From Lepus europaeus (taxonomy: Eukaryota; Chordata; Mammalia; Lagomorpha; Leporidae), in the NCBI RefSeq assembly GCF_033115175.1, contig NC_084837.1, positions 66,797,266 through 66,861,265 of the forward strand: a stretch of 64,000 nucleotides of DNA, given 5' to 3'. Each line of letters opens with the position of its first letter. Position 1 is the stretch's first letter. The position numbers and the translations under genes were made by a program. The notes under the pieces are model-generated. The model had not been told where the DNA came from and did no database searches. It saw only the letters and a program-made list of their open reading frames with translations. Positions 54,679 to 64,000 of this stretch are shown one piece after another.

Positions 54679-54804
54679 AGCCACTCCGGACTCCCACCCC
54701 GCCTCGGGGCCACGCGGGCCAGGAACCAGTGCCCGCCAGCACGCAGGGATAGGCGGGCAGCGTCTGACGGTGCCGCACGCGCCGGGGATGCGGGGTGAAC
54801 TGCG

Positions 54805-54810
54805 AATAAA
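54805..54810 (+). terminator. DUOXA2: DUOXA2 poly(A) signal
   Basis: AATAAA 127 nt after the stop, followed by a T-rich and GT stretch. The only such hexamer close by, so the 3' UTR is short (about 150 nt). Confidence 0.85.
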
Positions 54811-55776
54811 CTTTTTTGTTTAAAAAACAAAACTCTCCCACCCCACCCCCACTACTTTCCAAGGCTTCTCTGGGCTTTCGGAGAGCCACGCCCTCGGCCG
54901 GCTTCGCGGGGCTGGCCACAGCCTAGTAGTGGGGGTTCGCTCTCTGCGCTGCGGCGGCTCCAGAAACTTCCTCTCCGCAAAAGCCAGAGCAACCCGGGAA
55001 GGCGCTGGGAGAGGGCGCCCTCTAGTGAGGCCGGAGGGGAACGACTGTAACCAGCAGCCTCTGAGGCGCCCCAGAGAGTGTTGGCTCTCACCCTCCTAGA
55101 TGAGTGGAATTGATTCGCTAACTCCTTCCACTGGGCTTCATTTGGGGTTGTCTGAGAGCCAAGGTAGATGTCGGCAAGGCATAAAAAAAATCAATAATGG
55201 AATTTTTGGGTTTTTTTTAATCCTTTGCAAGCCCTACAATCTTATTTAACACATTGAAGGACTGAATTCAGAGACAGTGGCACAGGTGGTTCGTGTTAGA
55301 TCTGGAATGGGAAGCTGGGTCTCTTCTCCCTTCCAGTGCTGTCTGGCATTGTGCCATGAGGTCAGACAAGCTGGGGAGGTGAAGGAAGAATGAAAGGGAC
55401 CCAGGAAACAGAAAATAAGAGATGGGTCACAGAAGAATCACACACACGGGTCATGTGGGTGGAGCTGGGTTCAGTGAGTGGCACCTTGAGGAGGCAAAGC
55501 ATCAAGGGAAGGCAGGGCTGCTGTGCAGAGATGCGGGCGGCCCCCTGCTGGGCCTCTGCATGGGAGCAGGGTGAGCCCTACACCCCTTCGGCACCTTAGG
55601 GCTTTTGTTTTGTTTTCTCTTTAACAAAAAGTAGAGCCTTCTTTTCCTACATCGTCCATGGATTGGAGCTGAGGGTCCGATCAGCTCACCCTGCGGGAGG
55701 CCCTGGCAGTTCCATGGGGCCCCAGTGAGGTCTGCAGCCAGACTGGAGGTCCAGGTGGCCGCCGGGCAGGGGGACA
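54811..55776. other. Interval between convergent DUOXA2 and DUOXA1 stops
   Basis: Contains the DUOXA2 cleavage site and the 3' UTR of DUOXA1, which runs leftward from 55776. A minus-strand ATTAAA (TTTAAT at 55216-55221) is a possible DUOXA1 poly(A) signal. No repeats or other genes were recognised. Confidence 0.5.
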
Positions 55777-56030
55777 TTAGCAGGCACAGTCAGGCTTGCG
55801 GGGGCACGCCTCGCTGCAGCACACCTCCGAGGAGGACTCCAACAGAGCAATGTCCTGGGGCTCCGGACTCTCCACCATGGACCGGTAGCGGGGAATCAGG
55901 AGGCTCCCTTCCGCGGGACTCAGCTGCAGCGGGTCCTCCTCTGCACTCTGGTTAAAGAAAGCTTTCAGCCTGTGGGGCTGCATCCTGTGGGCCACCAGCA
56001 TGGCCAGGCCCAGCAGCACGCACAGCAGTC
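55777..56030 (-). CDS. DUOXA1: DUOXA1 last coding exon
   Basis: Residues about 258-341, [20 protein letters not shown] to KPDCAC, TAA at 55779-55777. Acceptor GTCATCCGCAG. The tail differs much from human but RLKAFFNQS and PRYRSM are kept. Confidence 0.95.
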
Positions 56031-59000
56031 CTGCGGATGACAGCAACGGGTGTTCCGCCTTAGCCACAGGGAAGCCCTCCCAAAGACATCTTCCCCCAGA
56101 AGCATCCAAATAACTCGAGGGGTGGCCTGGAGTCCCTGACCTAGGGTAATTTGGACCCAGAGCAGTGACAGGTTGCGGTCATTTGGCTGGTGTGGCTCTG
56201 TTGCCCTGGTTCTAGACTTCAAGCCCAGGGCTCTTTACATTATATCCAGGGAGAGGGAGAGAAGGGAGAGGGAGACAGGTCTGAAAACCAAAGAGAAGCC
56301 CTGGGAAGAGGGTAGGGCACAGAGGCGGCAGGGGAGGGCACGAAGGGGTGGAGGCAGTGGGACGGGAGAGGAGGACGAAACCGCAGGACAGGTTAGGGAC
56401 ACAGGAGGGGCCTAGGAATGGGACACAGAGAGGGTGTTTGGGAGAAGTGGGAGGGGACATGGGTTTGGAAGATTTAGGAAGGAGCTGGGTGAAGTGAGAC
56501 GTCAGGGATGAGAGACATGACAAGAGGAGGAGGTGGGAGGATATGAGGAGAGAGAGGAAGCAGCACTGGGGAGAGACAAGCAGGAGAGGGGGCACCTGAG
56601 AGGGATGGGGGCCTTAAAGAGGTGTGGGTGATCCTGTGCCTGGCTGGGAGACTGCCTAGCCCATGCCCCCAGGGAAGGACTCTATGTCCTTACTGCTGGC
56701 GGGCAGCAGGAGCCCCAGGCACCCCACCCCCACCCCGCGCTTCCTGTTGAAGGGCCTTGTAATTGCCAATCAGGTAAACAACTCCCCAGTGCGGCCCAGA
56801 CCCATAAGGACCACTTGGAAGGCTACATAGGCTACATGACCTTCAAGCTGATTGGAGAAGCATAGCGGCGCCAGTATCGACTTTATCCTATAGAATTAGC
56901 GTTGCCCTGGACTACTACGGCCTGTTGGCTCTCACCCTCCCATTAAATGCCTGCCCATTAAAAGCTTGTGGCTAATTGTTAATAAATGGACATGTTCACC
57001 GAAACTTGTCTCCAGTGCTTCTTGTCAAAGAACCACCGTCACCCCACCATCCCGACAGTGTGGGCCTTGCAGGACAAGCCCGCAAAATAGGGAGGGGGCA
57101 CACTGGCCCCCAGGACCCCCACCCTGATGGTCCCTGGCCCTGAGCCCTCTGGCGCCCGTCTGTAGGGGGTGTCTCACCTGTGGTCAAGGTGATCCAGAAG
57201 GCAGGCCCATGGTGAGTGTGCAGCATAGCAGTGCCCAGGTGCAAGGGACACGGCGGGCTGAGGGCTGTGACCGTGGAGAAGACGAGCAGGGCCAGCAGCT
57301 GGGAGATGCCCGTGGCCAGCAACATGTGGCCCCCGTAGACCAGCGCGGGCATGGACAGCATCACATTGGCCAGCAGCCAGCAGAGGAATGCCACCCTGGA
57401 GAGCCAGGGCCCAGTGAGGGTGGCCCAGGCTCCTTGACCTGCCAGGGAAGCTGGAGGGTCCTAGAGGGAGGCTCAGGGGCCCAAGGGTGCCCCAAAGGTG
57501 TGAAGTTGGGGTTTCTGCCTGTGGGCTTCCCAGTCAAGCACTGTGGTGATGGACACCAGCCTGTCCCGCCTGAGATACCCACAGGAGCGGAGGCAAGATA
57601 GGTTGAACCCGTGTCCCCTCCCTCCCCATGCTCACCACAGCATGGCTGAGACATAGCGTCCTGCCTGGCGGTATGGGTAGTGCAGGCCACACGGGCTTTG
57701 TGGGGTGAACTTCTCAGCCAGATAGAGCACAGGGTCTGGCAGCCCCTTCTCCAGGGCCTTTGTGTAGGCCGCCTCATAGTTCTCGCCCAGGCGCCAGGTG
57801 AGCTCCTCATTGTAATTGATGGTCTCGTTCAGCTGATGCACTGGGGTCCCTGGGGAATGGGGCAGCTATGTTCAGCAAGGAGTCAAGGGCAGGCAGGGGG
57901 CATCTGCCTGGGTAGGGGCTCACTCGCACTGGGCAGAAGGAGAGGAGCTGGCTCCCTCTGTTGACAGAAGGCAGCTTTGAATTTCCCTTCCTGCCTCTCC
58001 CCGCCTCCTGCTCACCCTGGGTGCCCGCGTGCAGGCTTAGCTCTTGAGACCACACCAAAGACACAGAGCACAGCTGTCCCCTCCTTCCCAGGAGGAGCCC
58101 TCCCTCACCTGTGAGCGTGATGTTGACGCCTCCCAGGCCGATCTGCAGCCCCACGTCGGCGCTGATCCACTCGGAACTGAAGGCTTTGTATGTTGTGTTG
58201 GTACTGATCTGACCCACAGACCACTCAGAACTGAAATTCACAGCTGGGGGTTGGGAGTTGAACACATGGGAACTCAGGCAGGTCTGGGCGTTACTGGGTT
58301 AGAGTCAGAAGGAGCGTTACAAGGGCTCCGTGTCTGTTTGGGTCCTAATTGTATACCTGCTAACCAGTCCAGGGCCTGGGCCCTGGGCAGCCTGCCAATC
58401 GTATGTGTGGGCTGCCTACTTGGTCATACTCCCCACTCCCCATTTAGGGAGAGTCACTCAGGCAGTGGGGGAGGAAGCACCAGCCCAACCCACACCAGGC
58501 AAACCAATGGCTTGAGCAGAGACTCCACAGCTCCTGTTTGCCCAGTCACCAAAACCAGGCAGGCAGGCAGCCCTCCCCATCTCCTCTGCTCCTGTCTAGA
58601 GCCACTCTCCCCACAGACATTCATTTGGGCCTGCTCTCCCCTGGGTAGAAACGCAAGACAGGTTGAGGAGAGGCACCCAGTATGGCCACACCCCTCGGGG
58701 CTAGGGTAAGAGGAAAAGGGTTAAGGCCGTGGTGGGAGAGGCAGGCAGGCAGCGCGTGGAGGCCACCCTGAAGCAGCGACCACCATGGGGACACAGGGAG
58801 AGGAGAGGCAGGCTGCTGAGGCAGCCCCATGGGCCAGAGGCACTTGCCCGAGTCAGCTGTGCTTGGCACTCACCCAGGACCACAGCCCCGATGAATAAGC
58901 TGGTCACCACCCGCAGCAGCCAGAACAGCCTCTGAGTCACAGGATGGGAGAGTGGGGTTAGTAAGCAGTGCCTTCCTTCCAAGCCCACCCTTCCTTCCTC

Positions 59001-59360
59001 TTGCCAGTCTCAGGGGTAGGCGAGGCATTTGGCAACCAATGTCACTGGATTAATTGAGATTGGAGTGTCTGGCACACATAGTAGGTGCTCAGCAATTATC
59101 TTTTGACTCAGTGAGTGGGGGAGCTCTCCACTGTATGTGTGGAGGGGAAAGGGGGTCTCTTCCCTGAGTCTGGTGGCAGTCAGAAGGTCTCCGGGGATGG
59201 GGCTGCTTCTTACCATCTTGCCCCGGATGCCGGGCAGGATGATGATGAAAGTGACCAGTGCAGTCAGGAAGATGGTGATGATGACGGCCAAGCTGGTGTC
59301 TATTGGGAAGGTTGGCTTGGTGCCAGCATAGAAGGGGAACGTGTGTCCGAAAGCCGCCAT
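55777..59360 (-). CDS. DUOXA1: DUOXA1, dual oxidase maturation factor 1, complete
   Basis: Membrane partner needed for ER exit and activity of DUOX1. Six coding exons (59214-59360, 58874-58931, 58109-58243, 57636-57849, 57178-57395, 55777-56030) join to 1026 nt, 341 aa plus TAA (human 343). It begins [20 protein letters not shown]; the block [20 protein letters not shown] and the family motif [15 protein letters not shown] are present. Sequons NFS, NTT, NIT and NET lie in the extracellular loop, with several hydrophobic spans on either side. The tail from about 285 is divergent and Cys-rich at the end ([13 protein letters not shown]). The ATG exon follows an intron acceptor, so at least one untranslated exon lies upstream (higher coordinates). 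It is an inverted paralogue of DUOXA2. Confidence 0.97.
56236..56620. repeat. Purine-rich tract in the last DUOXA1 intron
   Basis: About 385 nt dominated by G and A on + (GGGAGAGG, GAGGAGG and similar), so C/T-rich in the DUOXA1 transcript. Low-complexity DNA with no clear repeat unit. Confidence 0.75.
57178..57395 (-). CDS. DUOXA1: DUOXA1 fifth coding exon
   Basis: Residues about 185-257, [20 protein letters not shown] to FWITLTT. Three nt longer than the DUOXA2 counterpart. Acceptor GGCTCTCCAG, donor GTGAGA. Confidence 0.96.
57636..57849 (-). CDS. DUOXA1: DUOXA1 fourth coding exon
   Basis: Residues about 114-184, [20 protein letters not shown] to GRYVSAML. Acceptor CATTCCCCAG, donor GTGAGC. 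Confidence 0.97.
58109..58243 (-). CDS. DUOXA1: DUOXA1 third coding exon
   Basis: Residues about 69-113, [20 protein letters not shown] to VNITLT. Acceptor CCAACCCCCAG, donor GTGAGG. Confidence 0.96.
58874..58931 (-). CDS. DUOXA1: DUOXA1 second coding exon
   Basis: A 58-nt exon, [19 protein letters not shown]. Same length and phase as DUOXA2 exon 2. Acceptor TGTGACTCAG, donor GTGAGT. Confidence 0.95.
59035..59110 (+). repeat. MIR 3'-end fragment, sense
   Basis: GTGTCTGGCACACATAGTAG and GTGCTCAGCAATTAT match the MIR 3' end. In DUOXA1 intron. Confidence 0.6.
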
Positions 59361-59361
59361 T
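59214..59361 (-). CDS. DUOXA1: DUOXA1 first coding exon
   Basis: ATG at 59360-59358, one base after acceptor CCCCCTCGGCAG. Residues 1-49, [20 protein letters not shown] to IRGKM. Donor GTAAGA. Confidence 0.94.
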
Positions 59362-60554
59362 CTGCCGAGGGGGTGCAGGGAGGCCACGCTGTACAACAAC
59401 AATGGACATCTGTTGAGTGTCCTCTAGCACCAGGTACTGCCCTTGGCGCTGGGGACACAGCAAAGAACTAGGTGGACCAGGTGCCCTTCTCTGGAGCCTG
59501 CATTCCGATGCCTCACCAGGCTCCCTGCTACTGCCATTCCACGGCTCTCAGCCATCCAGCTCCCCATGTATCGGCTGTGACAGAACCAGGGTCTTGGCAA
59601 TCAGTCTCGGTGCCCCAGGCCCCCTGTAGCACTGCCTCCACTACCTGTTTCTTCTGAGACTTTTCTTAAGATACATAATAATGTACTTTCTTCTCCCCTG
59701 GGCCTATCGAACAAGCAGATAGATCACAGACATAAAAAGAGCTACATTTACCATCAAGTGGCGGCATAAGGGTGAAAGAGGGCCCAGCGGACCAAACGGT
59801 TGGCTTTCCGTCCCCAGAGGAACAAAGGCCAGACAGCTCTGCTAAGTATATAATCCAGCTGCGTCACTAGAGGATGGATTCCCAGACCTGGCACTGCCCA
59901 CACTGGCCCGTCCAGCTTTCTCAAGCCCCCAAGCTCCTGTTCCGGCCATTCCAGAACAACTGAGCTTGATTTAGTTCACCTGGGTAAGCAGCGAAGTGGC
60001 CTCTCCCCTCCACTAAGCACAGAGCCGGGGCCGGCTGTCCTTCCAGGCCACATGTCATCCACACTGGCCCTTCCTTTCCATTCCAATGCCCAGGCCTTGT
60101 TACTGCTCACACCCTGGCTTGGCCTTCTCAGCCATCCCCTAACCTCAGAGCTTATCTGAGTCTAGTTTGTCCTGTTGCCTACAGGATATTGGGGAAACTG
60201 CACCTGAATTTACTATGTTTAGCTAAATTTCAGACAGAAGGGGTTGCAAGATACACAACTATTTTATGTACCACAAAGAATAAAAACGTATTGCGAATGA
60301 AAGCCTGACAGTCACTGTTGGCAAGACTCATCGCAGTTTTGGAGATGTAAAAACGTGGGGGGAAGTCTGTTGGAGTCAACGGTCCCAGTCCTGCTCATTT
60401 CCCGGCTTTGATCTGGGCTGCCCTGGGGTCTCAGTTTGCCCAGGAGGTTCCGTCATTCATTCGGACTGCACAGTGTCTTGTTACGTGATGCAGGAAAGGA
60501 TCAGCTTGAGACTCAGTTCCAACGGGTTTGGATTCTCCTGCTGCCTCTTGCAAT

Positions 60555-60660
60555 TTATTTGATTTCTGCAGAGACCCAGCTTTCTTTTAAAATGGAGATA
60601 ATAATGTCACCCAATAGGGTTATTCAGAAGATGAAATGAGATTGTGTGTGTAACACATCA
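60555..60660 (+). repeat. MIR fragment, sense
   Basis: AAAATGGAGATAATAATGTC, AGGGTTATTCAGAAGATG and AAATGAGATTGTGTGTGTAA follow the MIR core order. Confidence 0.55.
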
Positions 60661-61277
60661 AGGATCGTGCTGGGGACAAATTACCAGGCTGGAGAGAAGG
60701 CAGCATTTCATTACTCCATGTTCCTCTTTCTCCAGTCTTTCCTGGAGAGAACCCTGGGCTGGGGTCAGTTCTGGGTTTAGTTCCACTTTCTCACCGACTC
60801 ACGTAACACTGGACAGGAAGTGACAAGCCCGTGGTTCTTGGCTGCCTCATGTTAATTGGATAAGATCATCTCTGTGTGCTTTCTGGGTCCAGCGGTAGGA
60901 CTCTCCCACTACACACTCCAGCCGCCAGCCTTCCCCTCACCTGCCAACTGCTCACTCCTTATGCTGCCTCTGGGAGCACAGCATGACGTCGGGCGAAGAG
61001 ACACAGTTTTAACTTTAGATCCTGTGTTTTGGACAACTTGCATAACCCCCGTGTCTCAGTTTTCACATGAAGTCTTTGTTTCTTCGCTGTTCAACCCTGC
61101 CAGCCCAGAGGAGGCAGTGTCTCTCTTCTTTCCATTTTGCAGTCCTCTGTTCCACACCTGCCTTCTCCATGGCTTTACCTTTGGCTGTCCCTCTTCCCCT
61201 TCATAGCTTTTCCACGTCTTTTTCTGCTGGCTCCTCCCGAGGATATCCTTAATAGTTTCCTTCTCAAAAACATAAAT

Positions 61278-61618
61278 AAGGAGCTGGTGCTGTGGCACAG
61301 TGGATAAAGCCGCAGCCTGCAGTGCCGACATCCTATATGGACACCAGTTCAAGACATTGCTGCTCCACTTCTGATCCAGCTCTCTGCTATGGCCAGGGAA
61401 AGCAGTAGAAGGTGGCCCAAGTCCCTGGGCCCCTGCACCCACGTGGGAGACCCGGAAGAAGCTCTTGGCTCCTGGCTTCAGATTGGCCCAGCTCTGGCCA
61501 CTGCAGCTATTGGGGAGTGAACCAGCAGATAGAAGATTTCTCTCTCTCTTTCTCTCTCTCTGCCTCTCGGTAACACTGCCTTTTAAATAAATTTAAAAAT
61601 ATATAAATCTTTTTAAAA
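61278..61618 (+). repeat. C-repeat SINE, sense
   Basis: Head GGAGCTGGTGCTGTGGCAC, body, CT tract, tail TTAAATAAATTTAAAAATA. The first SINE after a gap reaching back to about 43800. Confidence 0.92.
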
Positions 61619-62319
61619 ACCCACAAATAAAAGGAACATTCTCCCTCACCATCCTATCCTACTCCCTTTCATAACAAGGATTTTGGGAAGAATCATCTCC
61701 ATCAGTAATTTCACCGCCTTATCTCCTCGTCCCTGCCTTCCCCATTAACACTAGATGTGAAGTCCAAAGGGACGCGTGTAGCTTGTACGTTTCACCCCTC
61801 TCCACCCCTGCAGCTGGAGACGCTACTCTTGAAGGGTGGGAAGGTGTTTGTCCAGGCTCTGAGAGCATTCTAGGCATAGAATCAGCATCTACAAAGGCAG
61901 GAAGGCTTGAGAGAACCGGTCACTTGACGCTAGAGACCATACTCTTCAAACTTTTCCTCCTAGCATCTCCATGACACTATTTTTTCCTGCCTTGGGCCAT
62001 TCTTTTCTCAGACCCTCTGCTAGTTCTTCCTCCTCCCTGGTAAATGCTTCCAGGACCCTGTCTTAGCTCAGCTCTCAGCATAGTTTAACATTCCCTAGGC
62101 AATGTTATCCACTCCCATGGCTGCTGGTGCCCAGTATCTCCAGGAGGTCTCCTTCCTTAGCAACAAACACAAAAGGAGCAACTGCACTACAGTTATTAGG
62201 TGCTAATGGGATTCACTGTCTCTACCTTGCTTTTTATTCTTTTCAAAAACTTTGTCTCTTTGGCACCATCAATCAAACAGGCCAGATACCAGGGCCATCT
62301 TACCTTCAAAAGATGTCCT

Positions 62320-62910
62320 GGAACTATCCACAGACTTCCTTTCATATTGTCTCTGCCCAAATTCAGCCACAATCTCTTTCCTGGTGCCAGAATAATCTTT
62401 CTACTAAGCTAATATCACCATTTCACTTCCCTGCTCTGGGTGGGATCTAATCTTCTTACTATCACAGATAATGTGCCTTGAGATCTGGTCTCACTTATCT
62501 TTCCATCTCCATCTTTTGCTCAGCCTAATCTATAGCCAGTCTCAATTAGTTGCCTCTGCCTGAACCTGACATGTTCTCTCAAGCCTTCCTGCCTTTGTAG
62601 ATGCTAATTCTATGCCTGGAATGCTTTCAGAGCCTTGGCAAACACCTTTACACCCTTCAAGTCTCAGCCTGTGTTACCTCCTCTTCGAAGTCTCCTCTGA
62701 CACCACTGGGCCAAGGTAGAAGTTCCCACCTCTAAGGTTCCGATGGCATTTTGAACATGCTTCCATGTTCACAACAATGGCACTGTACTCTAATTGTTTG
62801 AACATCTGTCTCCCTGTTAGGCTCTAACCTCCTTTAGGGCAGGGACTTTATCGTCCCATCTTTGCATCCCTCATGAGCAGCATATACTAATCGGGCTCTG
62901 CATCAAATGA
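62320..62910 (+). repeat. LINE-2 3' region
   Basis: L2-type phrases in order: TTCACTTCCCTGCTCTGGG, ATGCCTGGAATGCTTTCAG, ACACCCTTCAAGTCTCAGCC, GTTACCTCCTCTTCGAAG, GGGCAGGGACTTTATCG. Confidence 0.65.
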
Positions 62911-64000
62911 ATGAGTACCATCCCTCACAGCACCTGCTTCTGATTTCCCACACAGGAGGGAGCTGTGCCTCCTCATTGCCCCATGCTGGTTCATTCAGCA
63001 CTGTCTGAGGGGCACCGCCCCTGGGGGCTGAGGACTGTACGGCAGGAGTTGGTGGGCCCTGTCAATTCTTAGTGACTTCAGACAATTTCAGAAAGTCTCT
63101 TCCAATGGCTGGGGTCTTCAAAATTAGTGAAGACCCAAATATGAATGTTCACATTTAAACACACATTTCAACCCTAGCTGAAGATGAGTAACTACGAGTT
63201 TGTGGATTATTTTGTAAAATACGTGACAGTGATATTTATTTTAAAGCAGATGCTTATTGGTCTAAAAGTTTTTAATTTATGACACCAACATTGAAGCCAT
63301 TATATTTTATATGAAGGCTACAGAGGAAAAGTACATAAAGTGTAGGATGTCTTGGCTAATAAGGTAGGAAGCAAAGCAAATGTGTTAATAGCAAGAACAC
63401 ACACATTTGCAATACAAGCAAATAATATAATGTATTTTTGTTCAAGATCACATATTAGCATTATTCCTGCATTTATTTTAATAAGAGGTCATAAAAATTT
63501 TTACAAGACTGGCTCATCTCTATTAACATAGTACTTCAAAGAAACATTAACAAAAGCTTTTCTGTATCTTAAGTACAGGACATTGTTAACTTATTTCTAG
63601 TCCTCCAAAAATATTTATTAAAGATGACTAAGGTAAAAAAAAGACAGTTGGTGAATAAAATCTGGACTTGCTTAATTTCTTCTTATTCAGTTTTAAGATT
63701 GAGGTCTCTCTTAATCTATATGGCCTAGTTTAAAATTGACTTATGATTCTCATCCTAATTTGATTTCCATTATGAAACTGAACAGAGGAGGGACTGCAAT
63801 GGAAAGTCCCCACCCCCAGCAATCCTGGTTTTCTTACAAAGTGTATTTCACTCAGGAACATCTTTCTCCCTGGCTTTTCAGGCAGGGTCTGACAGTAGAG
63901 TTTGTTCTAATCTGAGAAAAATCTCATGCCAACATCAACCTGACTTACTGCTCCCCTACCTCACCACCAGGACTGCTATACACAGTGTATACAGACACAA

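Larger units (their letters stand above)
59362..64000. other. Region upstream of DUOXA1, no coding exon recognised
   Basis: Should contain untranslated DUOXA1 exon(s) and lead to DUOX1, which lies divergently on + in human. I found no DUOX1 signal peptide or WEVQRFDGW-type exon. The content is one SINE, MIR and L2 pieces and AT-rich unique sequence after 63100. Confidence 0.6.

Noticed and set aside
61174-61252. ATG followed by a hydrophobic peptide (MALPLAVPLPLHS), considered as a DUOX1 signal peptide
   Set aside because: It does not match the DUOX1 N-terminus and has no following WEVQRFDGW-type exon.

Overview
This window is mammalian nuclear DNA, almost certainly from a lagomorph and most likely rabbit (Oryctolagus cuniculus). 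The evidence is about 30 copies of the lagomorph C-repeat SINE, with its tRNA-like head, (CT)n tract and AAATAAATAAATCTTTT-type tail. The rest is ordinary split vertebrate gene structure with GT-AG introns. The gene order matches the human 15q21.1 block SORD - DUOX2 - DUOXA2 - DUOXA1 - (DUOX1). All exon coordinates were built by hand from splice sites and remembered human proteins; no alignment was run.

Layout. Positions 1-14477 (+) hold the last seven coding exons of SORD (sorbitol dehydrogenase); the first two lie upstream. Positions 14478-33342 are the SORD 3' UTR and a gene-free interval full of SINEs, MIRs and old LINE pieces. Positions 33343-50620 (-) hold all 33 coding exons of DUOX2. 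They join with an open frame to 1545 residues, against 1548 in human. Positions 51703-54678 (+) hold the complete six coding exons of DUOXA2 (321 aa). Positions 55777-59360 (-) hold the complete six coding exons of DUOXA1 (341 aa). Positions 59362-64000 are non-coding; DUOX1, expected next, has no recognisable coding exon here.

How the genes work together. DUOX2 is a calcium-regulated NADPH oxidase that releases hydrogen peroxide at the apical surface of thyroid and mucosal epithelia. DUOXA2 is its maturation partner and is encoded head-to-head with it, with the start codons 1.08 kb apart. That interval has a TATA box and two identical octamer motifs and is the probable shared promoter. DUOXA1, the partner of DUOX1, lies tail-to-tail with DUOXA2. 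DUOXA1 and DUOXA2 have matching exon lengths and phases, so they are an inverted duplicate pair. SORD is a metabolic neighbour with no functional link to the DUOX system.

The window holds a well-known host locus, and I saw no undescribed gene system. The points most worth a second look are local: a SINE whose target duplication carries the likely branch point of a SORD exon, a pair of overlapping splice donors in DUOX2, a seven-copy GC hexamer next to a DUOX2 splice donor, inverted SINE pairs in introns, and a roughly 17.5 kb SINE-free stretch over the DUOX2-DUOXA2-DUOXA1 core.
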